Positions 25,733-35,127 of a DNA stretch of 64,000 nucleotides are shown piece by piece. The position numbers were made by a program, and so were the translations under genes. Numbering within the stretch: position 1 is the first letter of the stretch; every line of letters begins with the position of its first letter. A model generated the notes under the pieces. The model searched no databases. It had not been told where the DNA came from and saw only the letters and a program-made list of their open reading frames with translations. Source of the stretch: Desulfoscipio geothermicus DSM 3669 (GTDB lineage Bacteria > Bacillota > Desulfotomaculia > Desulfotomaculales > Desulfallaceae); NCBI RefSeq assembly GCF_900115975.1, contig NZ_FOYM01000018.1:17387-81386 (forward strand), read 5' to 3'.

Positions 25733-26953
25733 TTAAGGTACGATAACATACTGCACATTTCGCAAAGCATCGATTTCCTGCAATGGGTCGCCTTTCAGCG
25801 CTATCAACGCGGCGGGGCGGCCCGGCTCGATGCGGCCCCAATCAAGGCCCAGGATGCGGGCACCGTTGACGGTGGCGCACTGCAGTATTTGTGCCGGTGA
25901 CAGCCCGGCTTGCCGGTACAGCGCCATTTCTTCCAGGTATCCGTACCCGTGGCGGACCCCGGCGGCGCCGGCGTCTGTGCCCACTCCCAAGGTGACCCCC
26001 AGGGCGACGGCTTCATTGATCATGGCCAACTGCCGGTCTACGGTTTTTTCTATAACGTAGGGCTGTGCCAGGTCCGTACCGTTCCCCGCCCGGTTATGCA
26101 ATTGGGCGGCCACCGGGATCACGGTGGGGACCCAGGCGATGCCCTTTTCGGCCATCAGCTCCAGGGTATTCCGGGTTAAAAAGTAGCCGTGCTCCACGGT
26201 GTCCACGCCGGCCCGCACGGCCATGGCCACGGCCGCGTCCGAACTGGCATGCGCCATTACGGGCAATCCCCGGTTGTGCGCCCCCTTTACCAGGGTTGCC
26301 AGTTCCCCGGCTGTGTACTGCAGTGCCCCCACCCGACCGTAATCGGTGAAACTGACCACGCCTGAAACGATAACTTTTACCTGGTTGACACCGTGCCTGA
26401 CCAAATTATCCAGGGCGCTGTCCAGTTCACCCGCGGTAATGCCCCGTCCCAGGAAGGACCCGTATTTTCCGGGCTTGCGCAGGGCGAACCCCGCGGCGCG
26501 CACTACGGGACCGGCCATGGCCCCCCCGGTCACCAAATTCCGAAAGCGAAGCGCGATGCCCGCGCGGTCGCCCCCGTCCCGCACCGCCAGTATGCCATGG
26601 CGGAGGGTGTCCTGCAGCGCGTTTTGCACCTGGGATGTTATTTCCCCCGGGGTGTCCCAGCGCCGCCGGGCCGCCGCGAAATCCACGCCGTCCAGGGCCA
26701 GGTGCACATGACAGTCCACAGGCGGCGCTAATGCCGTTAAACCGGTCCAGTCCAGCACAACGGTTTCCCGGGTAGGGCCGGGGAAGGTGAATTGCGTATC
26801 GCCTTCTTTGGCCACGGCTGCTATCCGCCCCTCTGATAGGTACAAGGTCCGGTGGCGAGTTGACCAGCCGGGCGAATCACACAGTGAATCATATAATAGA
26901 AGGTTTGTTTCAATAATATAATTTTTATCAGTACTCAAATAAACCGGTTGCAT
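25733..26953 (-). CDS. Amidohydrolase, imidazolonepropionase-like
   Basis: A 406-residue metal-dependent hydrolase of the amidohydrolase superfamily. Metal ligands: HxH in PPVDCHVHLAL (about 80), Lys in NQVKVIVSG (about 195), His in VMAHASSD (about 235) and VEHGYF (about 256), and Asp in VGTDAGA (about 325). It is related to imidazolonepropionase and prolidase-like members; the substrate cannot be read from sequence. Composition switches to GC-rich here. No clear ribosome binding site precedes the ATG at 26953. Confidence 0.88.
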   Translation of the reverse strand: MQPVYLSTDKNYIIETNLLLYDSLCDSPGWSTRHRTLYLSEGRIAAVAKEGDTQFTFPGPTRETVVLDWTGLTALAPPVDCHVHLALDGVDFAAARRRWDTPGEITSQVQNALQDTLRHGILAVRDGGDRAGIALRFRNLVTGGAMAGPVVRAAGFALRKPGKYGSFLGRGITAGELDSALDNLVRHGVNQVKVIVSGVVSFTDYGRVGALQYTAGELATLVKGAHNRGLPVMAHASSDAAVAMAVRAGVDTVEHGYFLTRNTLELMAEKGIAWVPTVIPVAAQLHNRAGNGTDLAQPYVIEKTVDRQLAMINEAVALGVTLGVGTDAGAAGVRHGYGYLEEMALYRQAGLSPAQILQCATVNGARILGLDWGRIEPGRPAALIALKGDPLQEIDALRNVQYVIVP

Positions 26954-26999
26954 ATGTAAACTTTATCACCGGTCGCCTGGATGATCAAACAGATTTTTA

Positions 27000-27136
27000 C
27001 TTTATTGAAAATTTTAAAAACAATTGCCCTGTTTGTAATGATATGATAAAATTGGTGGCACAGGGCGGTATCTGCTTTGCGGAACCGTACCGTAATCACT
27101 TGATCCGGTTAATTAAAGTGAGTGTTCGAAAAGATT
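27000..27136. other. Intergenic, nothing identified
   Basis: No gene between the amidohydrolase start and the palindrome at 27137; likely promoter space. Confidence 0.3.
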
Positions 27137-27230
27137 TGGTGCCGGGTGTTGAAAGTTGAAAGTCTTTGATTTTCAACTTTCAACACCCGGCACCAGTTGC
27201 GCGGGCTTTTTTGAACAACATCTTGAAAAG
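27137..27230. repeat. REP-like palindrome, GGTGCC-GTGTTGAAAG family (copy 1)
   Basis: GGTGCCGGGTGTTGAAAGTTG faces CAACTTTCAACACCCGGCACC, about 60 bases in all, followed by a conserved tail GCGCGGGC...GAACAAC. A close relative with the same tail lies at 33983-34130. Confidence 0.75.
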
Positions 27231-27279
27231 AACCGCTTGGAGCCGGGAAGGACCGAGACGGGTTTAATGGGGGAAATAT

Positions 27280-27312
27280 GCCCTCCGGACTTGTCCGGGG
27301 GGTTTTATTATT
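27280..27312 (+). promoter_or_regulatory. Hairpin in the panC leader
   Basis: CCCTCCGGA/TCCGGGGGG with loop CTTG, followed by TTTTATTATTT: the form of an intrinsic terminator 15-45 bases before the panC start. It may end an upstream transcript or act as an attenuator. Confidence 0.5.
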
Positions 27313-27327
27313 TAGGGGGTAGTTGAT

Positions 27328-28173
27328 ATGCAAATTTGCCGTACTGTTGAGGAAATAAGGACTTTTGTGCGCCAGGCCCGGGCGGACGGGAAAATTGTGG
27401 GTCTCGTGCCCACCATGGGTTATTTTCACGAGGGGCATCTGACTCTGATGCGCGAAGCCAAAAAATCGTGCGATGCAGTGGTTGTCTCGCTGTATGTTAA
27501 CCCCCTGCAGTTTGGCCCCAAGGAAGATTTGGCGCAATATCCCCGGGATTTCGACCGGGACTGTGCCATGGCCTGGGAAGTAGGGGTAGATGCGATTTTC
27601 TCTCCCGCCGATGAAGAAATGTATCCCGCGGGTTTCAGCACTTTTGTGGAGGTAACCGGAATTACCGAAAAACTTTGCGGGTTGTCGCGGCCGGGCCATT
27701 TTCGCGGGGTGGCCACCGTGGTGACCAAGCTGTTCAATATAGTCCGGCCGGACAGGGCTTTTTTCGGCCAGAAAGACGCCCAGCAGGCCATGGTTATTGA
27801 AAGAATGGTGACGGATCTGAACATGGGGCCGGAAATTGTTCTGGTGCCCATCGTGCGTGAAGATGACGGGCTGGCCATGAGTTCCCGCAATGTGTATTTA
27901 AATGATGAGCAGCGTCGTGCGGCGCCGGTTCTTTACCGGAGCTTGTGCGCCTTCCGGGAGGCCGTGGCCCGGGGCGAACGGGATGTGCAGGAATTGCGCG
28001 GGCAAATTGTGCAAATGATTGCGTCGACCCCCGGCGCGGAAATGGACTACGTGGAAATATTGTCGGTGCCGGACCTGGAACAGCTGGATAAAGTGCGGGG
28101 CAAGTGTATTGCCGCCCTGGCGGTGCGGTTCGGCCGGACCAGATTGATTGACAACATTATTGTGGAGGTTTAG
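27328..28173 (+). CDS. panC: Pantothenate synthetase
   Basis: A 281-residue ATP-dependent ligase joining pantoate and beta-alanine. Motifs: [16 protein letters not shown] (the PTMG...HxGH ATP site; Tyr replaces the usual Ala/Ala-Leu residues), [22 protein letters not shown] split across 50-75, [22 protein letters not shown] and the C-terminal MSSRNVYLN. Full length. It forms an operon with panD, five bases downstream. panB is not here. RBS GGGGGT. Confidence 0.96.
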   Translation: MQICRTVEEIRTFVRQARADGKIVGLVPTMGYFHEGHLTLMREAKKSCDAVVVSLYVNPLQFGPKEDLAQYPRDFDRDCAMAWEVGVDAIFSPADEEMYPAGFSTFVEVTGITEKLCGLSRPGHFRGVATVVTKLFNIVRPDRAFFGQKDAQQAMVIERMVTDLNMGPEIVLVPIVREDDGLAMSSRNVYLNDEQRRAAPVLYRSLCAFREAVARGERDVQELRGQIVQMIASTPGAEMDYVEILSVPDLEQLDKVRGKCIAALAVRFGRTRLIDNIIVEV

Positions 28174-28177
28174 ATTT

Positions 28178-28558
28178 ATGTTTTTAACTATGTTTAAGTC
28201 CAAGATTCATCGCGCGACAGTTACTCAGGCCGATCTGAACTACGTGGGCAGCATTACCATCGACGAAACCCTGATGAAGGCGGCCGACATTTTGCCCAAC
28301 GAAAAGGTACAGGTGGTAAACAACAATAACGGGGCCCGGTTGGAAACCTATGTCATACCAGGTCCCCGGGACTCCGGGGTCATCTGCCTCAACGGGGCCG
28401 CCGCCCGGCTGGTACAGCCCGGGGATACTGTAATAATCATTACTTACGCTGCAATGGACCGTGATGAAGCGCGCAACCACAAGCCGACAGTGGTTTTGGT
28501 TGATGAGCAAAACAAAATTTCTCGGATTATCGAGGAGAAGCACGGCGAAACGGCTTAA
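28178..28558 (+). CDS. panD: Aspartate 1-decarboxylase precursor
   Basis: A 126-residue pyruvoyl enzyme that makes beta-alanine for pantothenate. The self-cleavage site Gly-Ser is visible in [10 protein letters not shown] (about residue 28-29), with the conserved [10 protein letters not shown] and IITYA later. ATG at 28178 with GGAGG nine bases upstream; a second in-frame ATG at 28190 is also possible. It follows panC directly and supplies its substrate. Confidence 0.96.
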   Translation: MFLTMFKSKIHRATVTQADLNYVGSITIDETLMKAADILPNEKVQVVNNNNGARLETYVIPGPRDSGVICLNGAAARLVQPGDTVIIITYAAMDRDEARNHKPTVVLVDEQNKISRIIEEKHGETA

Positions 28559-28594
28559 TTTAGCGGCTGACGCCTGTTTTCCTCAAATATTTTG

Positions 28595-28623
28595 TTGGCT
28601 CGAAAGAAATTTGCGTGTATAAT
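28595..28623 (+). promoter_or_regulatory. Promoter of the nad-birA operon
   Basis: TTGGCT (28595-28600), 17 bases, TATAAT (28618-28623), upstream of nadA. Confidence 0.6.
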
Positions 28624-28689
28624 ATTTGGGTAATTAATTTTATTTTCAAAAATTAAAATCGGCGTTAATTTAACTAAGGAGTGATTCAA

Positions 28690-29613
28690 GTGCCCGACGC
28701 TGCCGGTATCAAACAACTGACGGACAAAATAATACAGCTCAAGCAACAACGTAACGCGATTATTTTAAGCCATGTTTACCAGCGGCCCGAAGTTCAGGAA
28801 ATTGCCGACTTTGTAGGTGATTCCCTGGAACTTTCCCGCAAGGCGGCCGGCACCGACGCCGATGTAATTGTTTTTTGCGGCGTTCATTTCATGGCTGAAA
28901 GCGCAGCCATCCTGTCACCTGAAAAAACAGTGCTGTTGCCCGAAGAAGACGCCGGGTGCCCCATGGCGGACATGGTTACCGCGCAGGACCTGCGGGCCCG
29001 CAAAGCTGAAACGCCGGGCGCGGTGGTGGTTTGCTACGTTAACACCTCGGCCGAGGTCAAAGCAGAGTGTGACATTGCCTGCACGTCGGCAAACGCCGTT
29101 AAGGTGGTGGGTTCGCTGCCGGCTGATCGACCGGTTATTTTTGTGCCGGACCGGAACCTGGGTCATTATATATCCAGCCGGACCGGACGGGAAATGATTT
29201 TATGGGAAGGTTATTGCAATACCCATCACCGGCTGACCCGGGATGAAGTGCGGAAAGTGCAGTCGGAACACCCGGATGCTTTATTGCTGGTACACCCTGA
29301 ATGCCGCCCGGAAGTAGTGGAACTGGCGGATCACGTGGCCAGCACCACCGGCATGTTGCGGTTTGCCCGGGAAAGCGAGGCCGGGGAATTTATTATTGCC
29401 ACCGAAAAGGGTATTTTACACCAGTTTGCCAAGCAATGTCCCGGTAAAAAGTTTTACCCGGCATCGAATAAGTTGATTTGTCCGAATATGAAGGCGACCA
29501 CTCTGGAAAAGGTGCTCCGGTCCCTGGAGACGCTGGAACCGCGGGTGACCGTTCCCGAAGACATCAGGGAGCGTGCCTTGAATTGCCTGGAAAGGATGCT
29601 GGCGGTACAGTAA
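28690..29613 (+). CDS. nadA: Quinolinate synthase
   Basis: A 307-residue 4Fe-4S enzyme that condenses iminoaspartate with dihydroxyacetone phosphate to quinolinate. Visible blocks: [39 protein letters not shown] (ligand Cys), [21 protein letters not shown] (ligand Cys) and [19 protein letters not shown] (third Cys). GTG at 28690 with AAGGAG seven bases upstream. First gene of nadA-nadB-nadC-birA. Confidence 0.97.
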   Translation: MPDAAGIKQLTDKIIQLKQQRNAIILSHVYQRPEVQEIADFVGDSLELSRKAAGTDADVIVFCGVHFMAESAAILSPEKTVLLPEEDAGCPMADMVTAQDLRARKAETPGAVVVCYVNTSAEVKAECDIACTSANAVKVVGSLPADRPVIFVPDRNLGHYISSRTGREMILWEGYCNTHHRLTRDEVRKVQSEHPDALLLVHPECRPEVVELADHVASTTGMLRFARESEAGEFIIATEKGILHQFAKQCPGKKFYPASNKLICPNMKATTLEKVLRSLETLEPRVTVPEDIRERALNCLERMLAVQ

Positions 29614-29628
29614 CGGAGGTTTTTGCCA

Positions 29629-31212
29629 GTGGCTGATCATTATATTATGAACTTCAATACCCGGGACCTGCCCGGGTATAACTCTGATTTCATTATCCTG
29701 GGCAGCGGCATCGCCGGGTTTTTTACCGCCATTTTGGCCGGCAGGCTGGGGGCCGGCGTTACCGTGCTCACTAAGCAAACCATTTTGGACAGCAATACGG
29801 ACAAGGCCCAGGGCGGCATCGCCGCGGCCATGGATACCGAGGACTCGCCGGAATTGCATTACCAGGATACGCTGCGGGCCGGCGCCGGGCTCTGCGACCG
29901 GGGAGCGGTGCGCATCCTGGTGAACGAGGGGCCGCGCCGGGTGCTGCAGCTGATGGATATGGGTGCCCGCTTCGACGTGGAGGGCGGACGCCTGGCCCTG
30001 ACCCGGGAGGGGGCGCACAGCTGCCGGCGTATTCTGCACGCCAGCGGCGACGCCACCGGCGCCGAAATTCAGCGGGTTTTGAACAAACAGGCCCTGGCAG
30101 AAAAGAATATCGAAGTGCTGGAGCAGCACTTTGCCGTGGACCTGCTGGTACGGGATAATGTTTGTTACGGGGTCCTGGCATATGATTATAAAAACGACAC
30201 TCTTAAGGTTTATCGCAGCCGGGCGGTCATTTTGGCCACCGGCGGAGTGGGGCAGCTGTACGCACACAGCACCAACCCCGAGGTGGCTACCGGGGACGGC
30301 ATTGCCATGGCTTACCGGGCCGGTGCCGAAGTCATGGACATGGAATTCCTCCAGTTCCACCCCACCGTCCTGAACTTGCCCGGTGCGCCTCGTTTTCTTA
30401 TTTCCGAGGCTGTGCGGGGCGAGGGTGCGTACCTGCGCAACGGGCGTGGGGAGCGGTTTATGCCGCGTTATCACGAGCTGGCGGAACTGGCGCCCCGGGA
30501 CATTGTGGTGCGGGCCATTCTGGAAGAAATGCAGCACGACCCGCAAGGCGGCGTGTTCTTGGATCTGTCCCACTTGGACACTGAACTGGTGCTGCACCGG
30601 TTTCCCAATATCAACCGCACCTGCAAGGGTTACGGACTGGACATCACCCGGGACATGATCCCGGTGGCCCCGGCCGCCCATTATATGATGGGCGGTGTAA
30701 AAACCAATTATTTCGGGGAAACAACTATTGAGCGGCTTTATGCCTGCGGTGAAGCGGCCTGCCAGGGTGTGCACGGGGCCAACCGTCTGGCCAGCAATTC
30801 CTTGCTGGACGGCCTGGTTTTCGGCGGGAGAATAGTGGAGCGCACCGCCGGCCTCTGGCGGGAGAAGATGGAGACCCGGGTTGACTTTGCCGCTGAACTT
30901 CCTTATATGAATGAACCGTTGGACTGCCTGGCGCTGCAGGAGGAACTCCAGGCACTGATGAGCCGGTATGCCGGGCCGCTGCGTGACCGGCAAGGGCTGG
31001 AAAAAGTGCTTTCTTATTTGAGCGAATTGTCCGATATGGAAAATACGGCGGCCCAAACTCCGCGGCAAGCCGAAATGCGTAACCGGCTCATGGTCTCCCG
31101 CCTGGTGGCCGAAACGGCGTTAATGCGCACCGAGAGCCGGGGCGGTCATTTTCGCAGGGATTACCCCAGGCCGCGCAAGAGCTGGCTTAAGCATATCATT
31201 TTGCGTAAGTGA
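29629..31212 (+). CDS. nadB: L-aspartate oxidase
   Basis: A 527-residue FAD enzyme oxidising aspartate to iminoaspartate, the substrate of NadA. FAD-binding motif IILGSGIAGFFTAI near residue 18, then DKAQGGIAAAM, SFHP-type MEFLQFHPTVL, the active-site region RGEGAYL, and the C-terminal GGVKTN, GEAACQGVHGANRLASNSL and ESRGGHFRRDYP. In fumarate-reductase/succinate-dehydrogenase superfamily order, with no missing block. GTG at 29629 with CGGAGG upstream; a TTG six bases earlier is an alternative. Confidence 0.97.
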   Translation: MADHYIMNFNTRDLPGYNSDFIILGSGIAGFFTAILAGRLGAGVTVLTKQTILDSNTDKAQGGIAAAMDTEDSPELHYQDTLRAGAGLCDRGAVRILVNEGPRRVLQLMDMGARFDVEGGRLALTREGAHSCRRILHASGDATGAEIQRVLNKQALAEKNIEVLEQHFAVDLLVRDNVCYGVLAYDYKNDTLKVYRSRAVILATGGVGQLYAHSTNPEVATGDGIAMAYRAGAEVMDMEFLQFHPTVLNLPGAPRFLISEAVRGEGAYLRNGRGERFMPRYHELAELAPRDIVVRAILEEMQHDPQGGVFLDLSHLDTELVLHRFPNINRTCKGYGLDITRDMIPVAPAAHYMMGGVKTNYFGETTIERLYACGEAACQGVHGANRLASNSLLDGLVFGGRIVERTAGLWREKMETRVDFAAELPYMNEPLDCLALQEELQALMSRYAGPLRDRQGLEKVLSYLSELSDMENTAAQTPRQAEMRNRLMVSRLVAETALMRTESRGGHFRRDYPRPRKSWLKHIILRK

Positions 31213-31242
31213 GGACCGATTAATGTTGGGAGAAGAGAGCCT

Positions 31243-32112
31243 ATGGAGATTAATGAACGGGCTTTGCATGAACTGATTGACCGTTGTTTGGCCGAGGATA
31301 TCGGGCCGGGCGACCTCACAACGAACAGTATCGTTCCGCACCGGATGCAAGTTACCGGTTTTATTAAGGCCAAGCAGGACGGAGTGGTGGCCGGCTTACC
31401 CGTAGCCCGGGCTGTTTTTCATCGTTTGGATCCCGAGTTGGAGTTTTTGTCGCAGGTGAACGAGGGGGCGCGGGTCAGAGCAGGCGAGGTGCTGGGGCGG
31501 CTGTGCGGTCGCGCCCGAACCATACTTACCGGTGAACGGCTGGCCTTGAATTTTTTGCAACGCTTATCCGGGATTGCTACCGTTACTGCTAACCTGGTGG
31601 AACTGGTGCGCGACTATCCGGCGCGTATCGTAGATACGCGTAAAACCACTCCCGGGCTGCGCCTGTTGGAAAAATACGCCGTGCGGGTGGGGGGCGGCCA
31701 CAATCACCGCCTGGGCCTGTATGACGCTGTGCTCATCAAGGACAACCACATCCGGGTGGCCGGCGGCATTGCCAACGCAGTCAGGCGAGCTAGGGCGTCA
31801 ATCCCGCATACGGCTAAAATAGAAGTGGAAACCGAGGACCTGGCCGGCGTGGCCCAAGCCCTGGAGGCGGGGGCTGATATTATTATGTTGGATAATATGG
31901 ACCCGGAAACAATGGCCGTCGCCGTACGGCAGGTAAACGGCCGGGCGCTGCTTGAGGCCTCGGGCGGCATTAGCGCCCAAACCATCAGAGCGGTGGCGGC
32001 CACCGGGGTGGATATAATTTCGGTGGGTGCGCTGACCCATTCCGCCCCGGCGCTGGACATCAGCCTTGACGTAGGGCAACTCAAGCCCATGCCCGGGGTC
32101 ATTGAAACGTAA
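31243..32112 (+). CDS. nadC: Nicotinate-nucleotide pyrophosphorylase
   Basis: A 289-residue quinolinate phosphoribosyltransferase giving nicotinate mononucleotide. Motifs: AEDIGPGDLTT near the N-terminus, LTGERLALNFLQRLSGIAT, RIVDTRKTTPGLR (catalytic Arg/Lys), GGGHNHRLGLYDAVLIKDNH, IEVETEDL and SGGISAQTIRAVAATGVD (phosphate site). Full length. Third of the de novo NAD genes, 30 bases after nadB. Confidence 0.97.
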   Translation: MEINERALHELIDRCLAEDIGPGDLTTNSIVPHRMQVTGFIKAKQDGVVAGLPVARAVFHRLDPELEFLSQVNEGARVRAGEVLGRLCGRARTILTGERLALNFLQRLSGIATVTANLVELVRDYPARIVDTRKTTPGLRLLEKYAVRVGGGHNHRLGLYDAVLIKDNHIRVAGGIANAVRRARASIPHTAKIEVETEDLAGVAQALEAGADIIMLDNMDPETMAVAVRQVNGRALLEASGGISAQTIRAVAATGVDIISVGALTHSAPALDISLDVGQLKPMPGVIET

Positions 32113-32186
32113 ACTCTGCCAGGTTTGTTGGTTGACAATCTTGCCGGTAAATTTTAAAATTAACTTGGCCGTATGGAGTGGCTGGC

Positions 32187-33158
32187 ATGAAAGACAAGAT
32201 ATTGAATATCTTAAAAGAAAGCAATGACTGGGTATCCGGCGAGTTGTTATGCCGGGAGTTGGGGGTATCCCGCACCGCTGTGTGGAAGCATATTCGCGGT
32301 TTGCGGAAGGGTGGCTACGATATCGAAGCGCGGGCCAATCTCGGCTACCGCTTGCGTGAAGTGCCCGATATACCTTTTCCCGGCGAGGTGGCCTCCGGAT
32401 TGGCCACTGCCGTTATGGGCACGCGAATCGAATACTTTGCTGAACTACCGTCCACAAACGGGGAGGCCAAGAGGCTGGCCCGGGAGGGAGTCCCTGAAGG
32501 TACGGTGGTGGTGGCCGAAAGCCAAAGCGGCGGCAAGGGCCGGATGGGCCGGTGCTGGTTTTCGCCCCGGGGAAAGGGCTTGTGGTTTTCCACTGTGCTG
32601 CGGCCGCCGGTCAACCCGGTGGAAACTCCCCGGGTGACGATGGTGCTGGCCGTGGCCATAGCAACGGCGGTTCGCAAGCATACCGGTGTGCCGGCGGATA
32701 TCAAGTGGCCCAACGACATTCTGGTGCAGGGAAAGAAGGTCTGCGGCATTCTGGTGGAATTAAATGCCGAAATGGACCGGGTTAATTTCCTGGTTGCCGG
32801 CATCGGGCTTAATGTAAATATCGACCGGAAGGATTTCCCCCTTGACGTGGCAGACATAGCCACTTCATTAAAGCTGGAGGCGGGGCGTTACATACCCCGG
32901 GTGCCGCTGTTGCGGGCTTTGCTGGAATCAATTGATAAATGGTACCGGTGCTGGCTGAGCGACGGCTTTGCCCCTGTACTGGGAAAGTGGCGCGAATTAT
33001 GTATAACCCTTGATTGTCCCGTAACAGTACATACCATGCAGGGCAGTTATGACGGCCATGCTATTGATGTGGACGAAAAAGGGATGCTGCTGGTGCGTAC
33101 GCGGGACGGTTCTGTACAGCGACTGGTGGCCGGGGAGGTGTCGTTACGTAAAAAATAG
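32187..33158 (+). CDS. birA: Biotin-protein ligase / biotin repressor
   Basis: A 323-residue bifunctional BirA. Residues 1-60 form a helix-turn-helix (LCRELGVSRTAVWKHIRGL) that makes it a biotin-dependent repressor. The ligase core has the biotinyl-AMP loop GGKGRMGRCW, KWPNDILVQGKKVCGILVE split over two strands, and GIGLNVNI; a small C-terminal SH3-like domain ends the protein. ATG at 32187. It closes the nad operon and is followed by bioY and bioB, its probable targets. Confidence 0.95.
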   Translation: MKDKILNILKESNDWVSGELLCRELGVSRTAVWKHIRGLRKGGYDIEARANLGYRLREVPDIPFPGEVASGLATAVMGTRIEYFAELPSTNGEAKRLAREGVPEGTVVVAESQSGGKGRMGRCWFSPRGKGLWFSTVLRPPVNPVETPRVTMVLAVAIATAVRKHTGVPADIKWPNDILVQGKKVCGILVELNAEMDRVNFLVAGIGLNVNIDRKDFPLDVADIATSLKLEAGRYIPRVPLLRALLESIDKWYRCWLSDGFAPVLGKWRELCITLDCPVTVHTMQGSYDGHAIDVDEKGMLLVRTRDGSVQRLVAGEVSLRKK

Positions 33159-33176
33159 CTTTTTTGGGGGAAAATG

Positions 33177-33204
33177 GTTAACTTGGTTTGTGGAACGGGT
33201 TAAC
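33177..33204. promoter_or_regulatory. Candidate BirA operator upstream of bioY
   Basis: GTTAAC at 33177-33182 and again at 33199-33204 are 16 bases apart, the spaced GTTAAC pair typical of Firmicutes BirA sites. A second AT-rich inverted repeat (AAATTAAC ... GTTAATTT, 33217-33258) lies between it and bioY. Confidence 0.5.
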
Positions 33205-33305
33205 GATTGAGCTTAAAATTAACATATATATGGCTATCTATATATATGGTTAATTTAGTTATTTTAAAGAAGTTAAAGTCTGACCCTCTGAAAGGAGTGC
33301 TTGGA

Positions 33306-33884
33306 TTGGGTAAATTAACTCCCAAGGATTTGGTGCTGGTAGCGTTGTTTGCCGCCCTGGCCGTGGTGGCGGCGTTGTTGTTCCGTTTCTTTGGCGGTAT
33401 GATCGTACCTTTCAGCTTGATGCCCTTTGTGGCGCTGCTGGCCGGTGGCTTGCTGGGCGCCCGGCTGGGAGCGTTAAGTATGGGTGTTTACGTGCTGATG
33501 GGGTTGATGGGTATACCGGTCTTTGAAAAACCCCCCTTTGGGGGTCCCGCTTACGTACTTTCACCCACCTTTGGATTTTTGCTGGGCTTTATCGCTGCCG
33601 CCTTTGTTGTCGGCCTCGTTCTGAAGGGTAAGCGTGACGCAGGCCCCGTGCGCCTGTCCCTGGCCATGCTGTCCGGCATTGTGGTGATTTACGCCGTGGG
33701 GCTGCCTTATTTATATGGCATCCTTAATTTTTACATGGGCAAGTCAATTGATATTTCCGGATTGTTGATGATCGGGTTTGTACCGTTCATTGGTTTTGAC
33801 TTTCTGAAAGCGCTTGTGGCCGGAACGCTGGTGCGCATGGTGGGGATGCGCCTGCCGGAATTCAAGGAGCAGCAGGCCCGTTAA
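33306..33884 (+). CDS. bioY: Biotin transporter S component BioY
   Basis: A 192-residue membrane protein with about six helices, the substrate-binding S subunit of an ECF biotin transporter. Signatures: PFSLMPFVALLAGGLLGARLGALSMG split over helices, YVLMGLMGIPVF, GGPAYVLSPTFGFLLGF and the C-terminal DFLKALVAGTL. TTG at 33306 chosen (AAAGGAG ten bases upstream, first residues GKLTPKDLV); an earlier frame start would add a poor leader. The energy-coupling genes are not in the window. BirA control is likely. Confidence 0.93.
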   Translation: MGKLTPKDLVLVALFAALAVVAALLFRFFGGMIVPFSLMPFVALLAGGLLGARLGALSMGVYVLMGLMGIPVFEKPPFGGPAYVLSPTFGFLLGFIAAAFVVGLVLKGKRDAGPVRLSLAMLSGIVVIYAVGLPYLYGILNFYMGKSIDISGLLMIGFVPFIGFDFLKALVAGTLVRMVGMRLPEFKEQQAR

Positions 33885-33982
33885 AAAGGCCACCCGAAAG
33901 AAGCAAAATATGTCTTTTGCAAGGCCGCGCCACTACCGATTCGGTGGCGCGGCGTTTTTGGGTTGAAAGGGTAAGCATTGAA

Positions 33983-34130
33983 GCTTTGGTGCCAGGTGTT
34001 GAAAGTTGAGAAATCTTTGATTTTCAACTTTCAACACCTGGCACCTATCAACAAGGCGGCGAATGCTTTGAGGAGCGGAGCGACTAGCGCGGATTTCGCG
34101 CGGACTTTTCGAACAACCTCTTTTAGAATG
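33983..34130. repeat. REP-like palindrome, GGTGCC-GTGTTGAAAG family (copy 2)
   Basis: GGTGCCAGGTGTTGAAAGTTG faces CAACTTTCAACACCTGGCACC (33988-34047). A GC-rich spacer follows, then GCGCGGACTTTTCGAACAAC, related to the tail of the copy at 27137. Lies between bioY and bioB. Confidence 0.75.
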
Positions 34131-34150
34131 ACGGAATGGAGTTGAAAAAA

Positions 34151-35125
34151 ATGCGGGTCATGCTGAATGAACTGGAAGCGAAAATATTGCAAGGGTATGA
34201 AATAACTGAACAGGAAGCTTATCGGTTGGGGGAACTGCCCGGCTCATATATATTTGACCTGCTGGCGACAAGCGGAAGGGTGACCAGGTTATACGGCGGC
34301 CGGCGGGTGGAACTTTGCTCTATCGTAAACGCCCGTTCAGGCCTTTGCAGCGAAGATTGCGCGTTTTGTGCCCAGTCGGCGCATCACCGGACCAATATTC
34401 AAACTTACCCGCTGTTGCCGGCGGAGGACGTTTTACGCCAGGCCGCGAAAATGGAAGAGGCGGGGGTGAAAAGGTTTTCCCTGGTGACCAGCGGTAGAGG
34501 CATCGGCCGGCGCGACCTGGAAAAGGTGCTGGAAACTGTGCGCCTTTTGCGCCGGGAGACAAATCTGCATATTTGCGCTTCCCTGGGGATTATCGGGGAG
34601 TCCGAGGCCAAAATGCTGGTTGAAGCCGGGGTGGCAACTTACCATCATAATCTGGAGTCCGCTGCCGAATATTACCCCAGTATTTGCACCACCCATGATT
34701 ACCGGGAGCGGGTGCAAACCATCAAGGCCGCCGTCCGGGCGGGATTGCGTGTTTGCGCCGGGGGTATTATGGGAATGGGTGAAACCATGGCCCACAGGGT
34801 GCAGTTGGCGCTGGAACTGCGTGAGCTGGGTATTGACTCGGTGCCGTTGAATTTTCTTAACCCCGTACCCGGAACACCGCTGGCACACCTTACGGCGCCG
34901 TCGCCGTTGGAAATGCTGCAGGTGGTCGCCATATTCCGGCTCGTCCTTCCCCGGGCGGTAATTCGCCTGTGCGGGGGCCGGAGGGAGGGCCTGCGCGGGA
35001 CGCAGGCTATAGCGTTCACATCGGGCGTCAACGGTCTGATGGTGGGTGATTATCTGACCACCCGCGGCGGAGCGCTGGCCGAGGATATACAATTGCTACG
35101 CGACCTGGCACTGGAAATAGTTTAA
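34151..35125 (+). CDS. bioB: Biotin synthase
   Basis: A 324-residue radical-SAM enzyme inserting sulfur into dethiobiotin. The SAM-cluster motif CSEDCAFCAQS is at about residue 66. Conserved CASLGI, YHHNLES and VCAGGIMGMGE (second-cluster region) follow, with Arg in IRLCGGRREG near 275. No bioA, bioD or bioF is nearby, so dethiobiotin may come from elsewhere. I prefer ATG 34151 (GGAG nine bases upstream) to ATG 34136. Confidence 0.94.
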   Translation: MRVMLNELEAKILQGYEITEQEAYRLGELPGSYIFDLLATSGRVTRLYGGRRVELCSIVNARSGLCSEDCAFCAQSAHHRTNIQTYPLLPAEDVLRQAAKMEEAGVKRFSLVTSGRGIGRRDLEKVLETVRLLRRETNLHICASLGIIGESEAKMLVEAGVATYHHNLESAAEYYPSICTTHDYRERVQTIKAAVRAGLRVCAGGIMGMGETMAHRVQLALELRELGIDSVPLNFLNPVPGTPLAHLTAPSPLEMLQVVAIFRLVLPRAVIRLCGGRREGLRGTQAIAFTSGVNGLMVGDYLTTRGGALAEDIQLLRDLALEIV

Positions 35126-35127
35126 TA

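Noticed and set aside
29416..31068. Long minus-strand open frame opposite nadA/nadB
   Set aside because: Shadow of GC-rich coding sequence; it runs through two well-identified enzymes and has no recognisable domain.
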